From an uncultured Eggerthella sp. (GTDB taxonomy: Bacteria > Actinomycetota > Coriobacteriia > Coriobacteriales > Eggerthellaceae), in NCBI GenBank assembly GCA_959607715.1, contig CAUHNN010000017.1, forward strand, positions 1-27,356: 27,356 nucleotides of DNA, written 5' to 3'. Positions 1-6,625 of the stretch are shown here, piece after piece (position 1 is the first letter of the stretch; every line of letters begins with the position of its first letter). The notes beneath the pieces were generated by a model. That model did no database searches. It had not been told where the DNA came from and saw only the letters and a list, made by a program, of their open reading frames with translations. The translations under genes and the position numbers were made by a program.

Positions 1-59
1 AAGCAAGAAAGATTATAGGAAAAGTCCCAGTATCCAAAGCGGTCTAACACAACGCGCTC

Positions 60-338
60 ATGCTCCACGTCCTTAAGCCCAAGGCGGATCCCGAGGAAAC
101 GATAAGGATCTGCAAAGAGTCGGCAAAATGGTGCAAGAAGCACGGGGTGGGCTATCTTTCTTTGCACCCTGATTTGTGGACCGACGGGATGGCAAAAGCT
201 TTGCGGCGTCAACCGGTAAAGGTTTGTTTGTTTACTCTGGTCAAAACAGGACGAATCATTGATTGCCTCAATCGGGGCGCAGATATTGTTGTGAGCCAAT
301 ACTACAGCGTCGATTACTTGAAGAGGCTTACCTCCTAG
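60..338 (+). CDS. GDPD-like protein, C-terminal fragment (possible pseudogene)
   Basis: The 92 residues resemble the C-terminal third of a glycerophosphodiester phosphodiesterase TIM barrel: a helix rich in Lys and Glu, then a strand (VKVCLFTLV, about residues 53-61), then a strand ending in a G-A-D-I-V-V-S-Q-Y-Y stretch that corresponds to the usual G-V-D-G-I-I-T-D-x-P ending. The catalytic N-terminal part is absent. The same frame stays open upstream from base 3 but is interrupted by TAA at 45-47, and the codons on both sides of it look like one continuous protein. This suggests a nonsense-interrupted gene that began outside the window. ATG 60 has no convincing Shine-Dalgarno. A GDPD would release glycerol-3-phosphate, which suits the neighbouring glycerol-phosphate genes. 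Family assignment is by eye and tentative. Confidence 0.45.
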   Translation: MLHVLKPKADPEETIRICKESAKWCKKHGVGYLSLHPDLWTDGMAKALRRQPVKVCLFTLVKTGRIIDCLNRGADIVVSQYYSVDYLKRLTS

Positions 339-389
339 ATAGTCGAATGCCCCAGGTGGTCTGTGTCCCGGGGCATTCTTGCGTTGCTG

Positions 390-1484
390 CTAGTTTTGCT
401 GCTTGCGCGCAGTCGATGTTTTCAGGCAGCTAAGAATCAGCTCTGTTAGGCGCTCAAGGGCTCCTTCTCGATTTTCCCCGATATAGGCGTTTAAGGCTTC
501 GTTGTCTAAATGACGCACATCGAGGTTGAGGCCAGGGGAAAGTTTATAGCGTTCGATGTCTGGCGCATAGAAGGATACGTGTTTGCCTAACAGCGCAGCT
601 TCGAAGGCAATGGCCGAATAGTCGGTGATCACTTCGTCGGCAAACGCGATGAGATCGATGGTGGGAATTCCGTTGGAAAAGCGCACGGACGGGAATTCTT
701 CAAGTAGTTTTTTGCTTGCGTTGTTATTGAGCGGATGGCCTGCGACGAGCAGGATTGCACCAGGGTCGACGCTCTGGGCAAGGTTCTGGACATAGTCCGT
801 TAACCACGATTCGGCGTACCCTTCACCCTTGCGTAGGGTGGGCGCATAGAGCAGAATCTTTCGATCGTTATCAAGGAAGGGCAGGCGCTCGACTGCCGCA
901 CGGGCGTGGTGGCTTCGAAGGGGGGCAAGGTCGGGGGAGAGCAGGTAGTCGGTGCGGGGCAGGCCCAAGGGGAGCACGTTGTTTTGGGGGTATCCAAATG
1001 CTTCCGCGAATTCCTCAACAGCCCCCGAGCTACCAGCAATGATCCAGTCGTAATTCTTATGCATCCGTCCAACGCGAGCTTGTTTATTCGTTCGACCTGC
1101 AGGGGTGTCGAGGCATTGATATCCGAATTTCTTGATGGCGCCAAGGGCATGCCAAAGCTGGATTATAGTAGCGCCCTTCCTTTGTTTTGGGATGCTGACG
1201 GCGGGGATATATCCATCGACGATTACCACCTTTGAGGTAAGGCCATAGTAAAGGTGCTTTATCGTATTGAGGACAAAGCCAACAGGGTCTTTCGACTCGG
1301 GATCAGAGACGCAGACTGCCACTTGGTTTGGAGGAAGGCTTTTCTTAAGCTCATCGATTGCGAGGCGATAATCAAGGGAAAGTACTTTCGATTGTCGCGA
1401 AAGAAAGGCGACGCGGTTCTTCAGGGGGATGAGTCGCAAGGGGAGTCCGAGGGCCTTGAGTGCCCACGCCATAAGATGCAGCAT
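390..1484 (-). CDS. CDP-glycerol glycerophosphotransferase family protein (TagB/TagF type)
   Basis: This 364-residue protein is predicted to transfer glycerol-phosphate (or a related polyol phosphate) from a CDP-activated donor to a lipid-linked acceptor on the cytoplasmic membrane face, building a teichoic-acid-like wall polymer. Family marks are the N-terminal-half motif QLWHALGAIKKFG (His112), the APTLRKGEG segment near 214-222, the VAGHPL motif (His250) and the C-terminal TDYSAIAFEAALLGK block (about 287-301), where TagF enzymes carry TDYSS. The extreme N-terminus is hydrophobic and could lie on the membrane. The start has AAGGA seven bases upstream. A possible -10 (TATACT on the minus strand, 1516-1521) lies about 32 bp ahead. 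It is transcribed away from the exporter genes tagG and tagH. The family is clear; the exact substrate (glycerol or ribitol, primase or polymerase) cannot be told. Confidence 0.85.
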   Translation of the reverse strand: MLHLMAWALKALGLPLRLIPLKNRVAFLSRQSKVLSLDYRLAIDELKKSLPPNQVAVCVSDPESKDPVGFVLNTIKHLYYGLTSKVVIVDGYIPAVSIPKQRKGATIIQLWHALGAIKKFGYQCLDTPAGRTNKQARVGRMHKNYDWIIAGSSGAVEEFAEAFGYPQNNVLPLGLPRTDYLLSPDLAPLRSHHARAAVERLPFLDNDRKILLYAPTLRKGEGYAESWLTDYVQNLAQSVDPGAILLVAGHPLNNNASKKLLEEFPSVRFSNGIPTIDLIAFADEVITDYSAIAFEAALLGKHVSFYAPDIERYKLSPGLNLDVRHLDNEALNAYIGENREGALERLTELILSCLKTSTARKQQN

Positions 1485-1622
1485 GAAGTGTTCCTTTCCT
1501 CAGCGCGTCTGAAGAAGTATATCATCGAGCGTCCTGTGGGTTTCGTTTGCGGAGTCGGAGAGGTCTTTGCCATCAATGATAAAATTTTTCTGTTTGGCTG
1601 TTCTAACTAGTGAGGCAATGCT

Positions 1623-2432
1623 TTGCGGTCTTTGATGAGTATCCTTAAAGAGAAGTGGACCTGGAGGAAGCAAATCCTCAATTTGGGTCTGTTCGATTTG
1701 CGCAAGCAGTCGCGCGGCGCCGTGCTCGGCTCCCTGTGGTTTTTCGCGAAGCCTGCGGTGTATATTTTCGTGTTCTGGTTTGCTCTGGAAATTGGCTTAA
1801 AGGCCGGAAGCGGCGACCCAGATGCTCCTCCCTACATTCTTTGGCTGATGGCCGGCTTGGTCCCGTGGTTCTACATGCAGGACATGATCAATACGGGGTC
1901 GGACACGTATCATCGCTATTCGTATCTGGTCAATAAGATCAAATTCCCTATTGCCGGTATTCCTACGATTTTCAACGTCTCTACTTCTGTTATTCAGATT
2001 GGTCTTATCGCCGCCTTGCTAGTTGCATATTTCCTTTGCGGCCTTGGGCTCGATCCGTATCTTCTTCAGTTGCCGATTGCCTTGGCGCTGATGTTCGTGT
2101 TCTTCGACATGTTTGCGCTCCTTACTAGCTTGCTTTCGGGCATCAGCAAGGATTTCAAGAATCTGATCAAAACGCTTTCGACGCCGTTGTTCTGGCTTTC
2201 GGGCATCATCTTTGACGTGTTCGCCTTGGGTTATGACTGGTTGACGGGCATTCTGATGCTCAACCCAGTAACGTTCTTTGCCTCAATGTATCGCGCGGCG
2301 GTGTACGACAAGACATGGATATGGGAAAAGCCCGAAGCAATCCTGGGTTTTGCGGTGGTTTTCCTGATCACGCTCGTTTGCACCGTTTTGGTTTATCGCC
2401 GTACGCACGAGGAGGTTTCCGATGTCCTCTAA
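1623..2432 (+). CDS. tagG: ABC-2 type polysaccharide/teichoic acid export permease (TagG-like)
   Basis: This 269-residue integral membrane subunit belongs to a polymer-exporting ABC transporter. It has an amphipathic N-terminal segment (RKQ..LNLGLFDLRKQSRGAVLGSLW) typical of the ABC2 polysaccharide permeases, then about six hydrophobic helices (near 43-60, 70-85, 115-140, 147-172, 185-215 and 240-258). The TTG at 1623 is preferred because TGAGG at 1611-1615 sits seven bases upstream; the in-frame ATG at 1635 would be 19 bases away. The gene overlaps the ATPase gene by 11 bp, so the two are surely co-transcribed. The upstream gap of 138 bp from the divergent glycerophosphotransferase gene contains AT-rich promoter-like sequence (TAAAAT at 1580-1585). 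In the TagG family this subunit forms the path for lipid-linked wall polymer. Confidence 0.85.
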   Translation: MRSLMSILKEKWTWRKQILNLGLFDLRKQSRGAVLGSLWFFAKPAVYIFVFWFALEIGLKAGSGDPDAPPYILWLMAGLVPWFYMQDMINTGSDTYHRYSYLVNKIKFPIAGIPTIFNVSTSVIQIGLIAALLVAYFLCGLGLDPYLLQLPIALALMFVFFDMFALLTSLLSGISKDFKNLIKTLSTPLFWLSGIIFDVFALGYDWLTGILMLNPVTFFASMYRAAVYDKTWIWEKPEAILGFAVVFLITLVCTVLVYRRTHEEVSDVL

Positions 2433-3174
2433 CGAATCGAATGAGATCGCTATTGAATTCGACGACGTCACCAAAACGTACAGCTTATTCAAAAACGATA
2501 AGCAACGTTTCCTGAGCATCTTCTGGTCGAAGAAAAAGCGCGAATCGACCCCGAAGGTGAACGCCAATAATCACCTGTCGTTCAAGATCAACAAGGGCGA
2601 AGCGGTGGCGTTCTTGGGCCATAACGGTGCAGGAAAATCTACGGCTTTGAAGATGGTGACGGGGGTTACCTACCCCACGACGGGCTCCATTACCGTCAAC
2701 GGTCATGTAAGCGCCCTGCTGGAGCTGACGGCTGGTTTCGATGCCTCCCTGACTGGCAGGGAGAATATCCAGCTGCGCGGTCAAGCGCTGGGCATGAGCC
2801 AGGAGGAAATCGATCGAATCGAACCTAAGGTGGTGGATTTCGCCGATCTGGGCGTATATATCGATCAGCCTGTTCGTTCGTATTCGTCGGGCATGAAGTC
2901 CCGCCTTGGATTCGGTTTCGCCGTTTCTTCTGACCCTGAAATTCTTGTTGTGGATGAGGCTCTGTCTGTTGGCGATAAGAAGTTTAAGCAGAAGTGCTAT
3001 GCGCGCGTGCGCGAAATCATGGAAGATGAAAGCGTTACCGTCCTTTTTGTCACTCATGCTTCGAGTGCTGCAAAGGAATTCTGTACGCGTGGAATAGTGC
3101 TAGATCATGGGACGAAGGTGTTTGATGGCCCCATCGACGACGCCATTAGGTTCTACGAAGAGGCGCAAAAATAG
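2422..3174 (+). CDS. tagH: ABC transporter ATP-binding protein, teichoic acid/polysaccharide export (TagH-like)
   Basis: This 250-residue nucleotide-binding subunit is the partner of the preceding permease. Walker A is GHNGAGKST (residues 66-74), the signature is YSSGMKSRLGF (from about 154; the SSGM form typical of polysaccharide exporters instead of LSGGQ), and Walker B is ILVVDEAL (about 174-181). The 45-residue N-terminal lead before the first strand of the core, with a basic FWSKKKRES segment, is also typical of TagH/KpsT/Wzt-like proteins. There is no long C-terminal carbohydrate-binding or SH3-like extension, so this is the short form. GAGGAGG at 2409-2415 lies six bases before the ATG, inside the end of the permease gene, which implies translational coupling. 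The pair should hydrolyse ATP to move a lipid-linked polymer outward. Confidence 0.87.
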   Translation: MSSNESNEIAIEFDDVTKTYSLFKNDKQRFLSIFWSKKKRESTPKVNANNHLSFKINKGEAVAFLGHNGAGKSTALKMVTGVTYPTTGSITVNGHVSALLELTAGFDASLTGRENIQLRGQALGMSQEEIDRIEPKVVDFADLGVYIDQPVRSYSSGMKSRLGFGFAVSSDPEILVVDEALSVGDKKFKQKCYARVREIMEDESVTVLFVTHASSAAKEFCTRGIVLDHGTKVFDGPIDDAIRFYEEAQK

Positions 3175-3258
3175 TTATTGTCTGCGTCGCTAATGGCCGA
3201 CGGATTCGAATATAAAGGAGAAATGAATGGCATCTAAAAGGGTTGAAGGCTTGACTCA

Positions 3259-4245
3259 TTGCGCGGTGTCGCCATGTTCACGGTTGTTCTTGGTCACGTT
3301 GCGTCTCTGTCCAAGAGCATGCAGACCTTGATATACTCGTTCCATATGCCTTTGTTCTTCATGATCTCGGGCGCGCTCTTCAAGGTCGAAAAGTACTCGT
3401 CTTTGAAGGAATGCGCCATCGACAAGGCGAAAAAGCTCCTGATTCCGTATTGTTGGCTCTACGCGGTCAATGTTCCTTTCTGGTATCTCAATAAAAAGGT
3501 CTTGTCCGATAGCGATGCGACCATGTGGGATTTATTTCTCGGCTTCGTAACGGGCAACCAGGCCATTTCCACGATGGCCTCGGGCGCGCTTTGGTTTCTT
3601 CCGTGCCTTTTCCTTATCTCGGTTTTGTTCTGGTGGCTAGCGGACCTCGATCGTCGTGGGAAGGTGAAGCTCGAGGGGAGCATGATCGTTGTCTTTGCGC
3701 TTGCTGTGTATCTGTGTACCTTCTATCACGATCCCGCGATTTGGCATTGGGCTACGGTCCCCATGGCGACGGTCTTCTACTATCTGGGCTGGGTGTTCAT
3801 GAAGAACCGCGAAAGGATCATGGCGGCGTTTGGCATCGGTGATACCTCCGGCAAATTCACGGTGGTTGCGATCGCTACTCTTGCTATTGGCGTGTGGGCC
3901 GCGATGGCCAACGGAAAAATTTCTATGCATAGCAATTCTTATAATGTGATCGCTCTGATGCTGCTTTCGTCCACGGCGATTAGTCTTGCTATGACGATGT
4001 GCCTTATGAAGCTTCCCGTCTTTAAGCTCTTCGACTATGCGGGTAAGAATTCGATTATTTTCTTTGGGTTCCACATCGCAGTTCTCCGCTTCATTGAGAA
4101 TTTCGCTTACACGGCTCCGTTTGCGGAAAGTTTTACCGTTCTTACGGGCATTGTGGTCTTCCTTCTTCTTGTTCCGATCTCTATGTTCGTTAATCGCTTC
4201 TGCCCGTTTATTGTGGGTAAAAAGTGGCCGCAAAAGCAAAAGTAG
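3259..4245 (+). CDS. Acyltransferase 3 family membrane protein, apparent frameshift at 5' end
   Basis: This predicted multi-span membrane O-acyltransferase (328 residues from TTG 3259, about ten helices) carries the N-terminal family signature RGVAMFTVVLGHV with its active-site His, followed by FHMPLFFMISGALF. The family usually reads L-D-S-L-R-G before that block. Those codons are present in this frame (3250-3264) but are preceded by an in-frame TGA at 3244-3246. A well-placed ATG at 3227, six bases after AAAGGAG, opens M-A-S-K-R-V-E in another frame. Adding one base near 3245-3250 would join the two parts into a normal 339-residue protein. The gene is therefore frameshifted, misread in sequencing, or reinitiates at TTG 3259 (GAAGG nine bases upstream). 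Its place between tagH and gpsA suggests it acylates a wall polymer; that is inference. Confidence 0.75.
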   Translation: MRGVAMFTVVLGHVASLSKSMQTLIYSFHMPLFFMISGALFKVEKYSSLKECAIDKAKKLLIPYCWLYAVNVPFWYLNKKVLSDSDATMWDLFLGFVTGNQAISTMASGALWFLPCLFLISVLFWWLADLDRRGKVKLEGSMIVVFALAVYLCTFYHDPAIWHWATVPMATVFYYLGWVFMKNRERIMAAFGIGDTSGKFTVVAIATLAIGVWAAMANGKISMHSNSYNVIALMLLSSTAISLAMTMCLMKLPVFKLFDYAGKNSIIFFGFHIAVLRFIENFAYTAPFAESFTVLTGIVVFLLLVPISMFVNRFCPFIVGKKWPQKQK

Positions 4246-4253
4246 GGATAACT

Positions 4254-5267
4254 ATGTCTGCCACTACGGAAACCAGTAAGTCTATCGGCGTGCTAGGCGC
4301 GGGTACGTGGGGTATCGCGCTTGCCAAGATGCTGCGCCTGCGGGGCCATGAAGTTGCGGTATGGTCGGCGCTGCCCGAAGAGATTCGCCAGCTTTCCGCC
4401 ACCAACGAACATCCCAAGCTTCCCGGCGTGGAGCTGCCCTTGGGCCTCGATTACACGGAAGACCTTGAGCATGCCTGCGCGGATCGCGACGTGGTCATGA
4501 TCGCCACGCCTTCCGTTTTCGTGCGCGGCACGGCGGCTGCGGCCCGGGAGTTCATTCCCGCACACCAGGTGGTCGTTTGCGTTGCAAAGGGCATCGAGGC
4601 CGATACCCTCTACACCATGACCGACGTCATTGCCGAAGAGCTTGCCGGCTTGGAGCCGCGCCTCGTGGCGCTTTCCGGCCCCACTCACGCAGAAGAGGTC
4701 GCTCGCTGCATGCCGTCCACCATCGTGTCCGCCAGCGACGATGCCGAAGCTGCTCGTTTTGTCCAGCAGGTCTACTCGGCGCCTTTCATGCGCGTCTACA
4801 CCAATAACGATCCGCGCGGCATCGAGCTGTGCGGCGCCATCAAGAACGTCATCGCCCTGGCTGCAGGCATCGGCAAGGGGCTTGGTGTAGGAGATAACGC
4901 CAAGGCGGCGCTCATCACGCGCGGTTTGGCGGAAATGAAGCGTTTGGGCGTTGCCTTCGGTTGCTCGGAGGAAACGTTCAATGGCCTGGCTGGCTTGGGC
5001 GACTTGGTGGTTACTGCCACGAGCGAGCATAGCCGCAACAACCGCGCTGGAATACTCATCGGGCAGGGTATGGCTCCGCAGGATGCCGTTCGCGAAGTCG
5101 GTATGGTGGTGGAGGGGCTGAATGCCCTGCCCGCCATGATCGAGCTTCGCGACAAGTACAACGTGGATATGCCCATCACCACGGCCGTGGCTGATGTGGT
5201 TGCAGGGCGTCTAACCCCGCAGGAAGCGCTTGAAGCGCTGTACGCCCGTGCCTTGAAGGCGGAATAG
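4254..5267 (+). CDS. gpsA: Glycerol-3-phosphate dehydrogenase [NAD(P)+]
   Basis: This cytoplasmic enzyme reduces dihydroxyacetone phosphate to sn-glycerol-3-phosphate, the backbone for phospholipids and for CDP-glycerol. The 337-residue protein has the N-terminal Rossmann motif GAGTWG (15-20), the VCVAKGIE segment, the ALSGPTHAEEVARCMPS active-site block, the GAIKNVIALAAGIGKGLG stretch with the catalytic Lys, and SRNNRAG near the C-terminal third. All are GpsA hallmarks. ATG 4254 is chosen over an in-frame GTG at 4224 because AGGGA at 4244-4248 lies five bases upstream and the gene then starts 8 bp after the acyltransferase stop. Its place at the end of the tag-like cluster points to a precursor role for a glycerol-phosphate wall polymer as well as for lipids. 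Confidence 0.95.
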   Translation: MSATTETSKSIGVLGAGTWGIALAKMLRLRGHEVAVWSALPEEIRQLSATNEHPKLPGVELPLGLDYTEDLEHACADRDVVMIATPSVFVRGTAAAAREFIPAHQVVVCVAKGIEADTLYTMTDVIAEELAGLEPRLVALSGPTHAEEVARCMPSTIVSASDDAEAARFVQQVYSAPFMRVYTNNDPRGIELCGAIKNVIALAAGIGKGLGVGDNAKAALITRGLAEMKRLGVAFGCSEETFNGLAGLGDLVVTATSEHSRNNRAGILIGQGMAPQDAVREVGMVVEGLNALPAMIELRDKYNVDMPITTAVADVVAGRLTPQEALEALYARALKAE

Positions 5268-5326
5268 GAATAGGAGCGCGCTCTGCGCCTCAGGTTTTTC
5301 GCCTAGCAATTCTCCTATCAAACACA

Positions 5327-5363
5327 AGCCCCCTTGCGCGTTCATTCGATGCGCAAGGGGGCT
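5327..5363. terminator. Bidirectional terminator between gpsA and metA
   Basis: A perfect 13-bp inverted repeat (5327-5339 with 5351-5363, arms AGCCCCCTTGCGC and complement) encloses an 11-nt loop. It lies between the convergent ends of gpsA and metA and can serve both. The flanking T-tracts are short, so the evidence is mainly the long GC-rich stem and its position. Confidence 0.75.
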
Positions 5364-5390
5364 TCGTTGTGGTCGAGTTCCGTTGGGCCG

Positions 5391-6317
5391 CTAGGCCTGC
5401 TCTCCTAGCTCGTCCAAGTCGTAGGGCGTCGCCTGATAGACGTAGTAGTTCAGCCAATTCGTGTACAGAAGCTGCGCCGTAGCACGCCAATTGGAAACGG
5501 GCTGCTGTGTCGGGTCGTCATTGGGGAAGTAGTGCTTCGGCAGCTGCGGCCCCAGCCCCTTTTTCACGTCGCGGTGGTATTCTTCCGCCAGGGTGTCGGT
5601 TTCGTATTCCGGATGGCCGAATACGAAGAAGTGGCGGCTGTCTTCGCTCTTGGCGATGAACACGCCCGCCTCATCCGACACGGCGATCAGCTCAAGCCCT
5701 TCAGCGTTCTTCACGTCTTCGGTTTCCACGCCGGTGTAGCGGGAATGCGGCGAATACACTACGTCGTCCAGGCCGCGCACCAAAGGCGAGCTGGGCTTCA
5801 CGATGGTATGCGCGAACACGCCGGTCAGCTTTTCGGGCAACATATGCTTGTTCACGCCGAAGTGGTAATAGGCGCCCGCCTGCGCGCCCCAGCACAGGTA
5901 CAGGGTGGAAAACACGTTGGTTTTCGCCCATTCGAAGATGTCGCACAGCTCGGGCCAGTAGTCCACGTCCTCGAACGGCAGCTTTTCCACGGGCGCACCG
6001 GTGACGATCATGCCGTCGTAACGCTTGTCGCGGATTTCATCCAGCGTAACGTAGAACGAGGCCATGTGCCCTTCAGGGGCATGCGTGGCGCGGTGCGTCG
6101 CCGTCTGCAGTAGGTCGACTTCCACCTGAAGCGGGGTGTTGGAAAGCTTGCGCAGGATCTGGTTTTCCGTCTGCACCTTCAGCGGCATGAGGTTCAGTAC
6201 AAGCACGCGCAGCGGGCGAATGTCCTGATGGATGGCGCGATGCTCGGTCATGACGAAGATGTTTTCGCTTTCCAGCACGCTGGTTGCGGGTAGCGAGTCG
6301 GGTATTCTGATGGGCAT
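5391..6317 (-). CDS. metA: Homoserine O-acetyltransferase (MetA family)
   Basis: This enzyme acylates the hydroxyl of L-homoserine as the first committed step of methionine synthesis in the cytoplasm. The 308-residue protein has the catalytic Cys142 in LYLCWGAQA and the His235/Glu237 pair in FGHPEYE, at exactly the numbering of characterised MetA proteins. Residue 111 is Glu (GAPVE). In the MetA family Glu111 goes with acetyl-CoA use and Gly111 with succinyl-CoA use, so the product should be O-acetylhomoserine despite the common annotation as succinyltransferase. This agrees with the divergent neighbour, an O-acetylhomoserine sulfhydrylase. AAGGAG lies six bases before the ATG. The leader contains a 9-bp hairpin. 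Confidence 0.94.
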   Translation of the reverse strand: MPIRIPDSLPATSVLESENIFVMTEHRAIHQDIRPLRVLVLNLMPLKVQTENQILRKLSNTPLQVEVDLLQTATHRATHAPEGHMASFYVTLDEIRDKRYDGMIVTGAPVEKLPFEDVDYWPELCDIFEWAKTNVFSTLYLCWGAQAGAYYHFGVNKHMLPEKLTGVFAHTIVKPSSPLVRGLDDVVYSPHSRYTGVETEDVKNAEGLELIAVSDEAGVFIAKSEDSRHFFVFGHPEYETDTLAEEYHRDVKKGLGPQLPKHYFPNDDPTQQPVSNWRATAQLLYTNWLNYYVYQATPYDLDELGEQA

Positions 6318-6384
6318 GAATAGCTCCTTGATAGGTGCGTATCGGTTGCGGGCTGATCAGCTGGCGTTTACGGGTGCGCCTTTG

Positions 6385-6444
6385 CGTAGGCGCCCTTCCG
6401 TTGAGCAGCGCCTACGATTTTAGGGAATAGAGCTGCGCTATTCC
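6385..6444 (-). promoter_or_regulatory. metA leader hairpin and upstream dyad
   Basis: On the minus strand, a TAAAAT (6417-6422) could be the -10 of metA. A 7-bp dyad (GGAATAG/CTATTCC, 6424-6430 with 6438-6444) overlaps the expected -35 position and could be an operator. Just downstream, the leader would carry a 9-bp stem (6385-6393 with 6408-6416). I do not recognise a known SAM, SAH or cobalamin riboswitch core here. Functional assignment is inference. Confidence 0.35.
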
Positions 6445-6461
6445 ACCGCGCGAAGGCATTC

Positions 6462-6537
6462 TATAGCCAGCTATAAGGAAGAACTCTAAGCGCGGTGCCT
6501 ACTTCGCTGGCACGCCGCGCCTGCGCGGCTCTATAAT
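6462..6537 (+). promoter_or_regulatory. metY promoter region with dyads
   Basis: An exact TATAAT (6532-6537) lies 89 bp before the metY start, with only a weak -35 upstream. A palindrome TATAGC-CA-GCTATA (6462-6475) and GC-rich inverted repeats (about 6491-6530) lie just before it. The rest of the 308-bp gap between the divergent metA and metY genes holds the metY leader and no ORF worth calling. Confidence 0.45.
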
Positions 6538-6625
6538 CACAAGGCCAGTTGAACATATGGTGCGCCGTGGGCGCATTGGCAGACGGAGCGCCCCGTGGGG
6601 GCTGCAGGTCGAAAAGGAGAAACGA

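Noticed and set aside
6318..6625. SAM or SAH riboswitch in the met region
   Set aside because: Hairpins are present but none of the conserved cores of the classes I know could be matched by eye; a covariance search would settle it.
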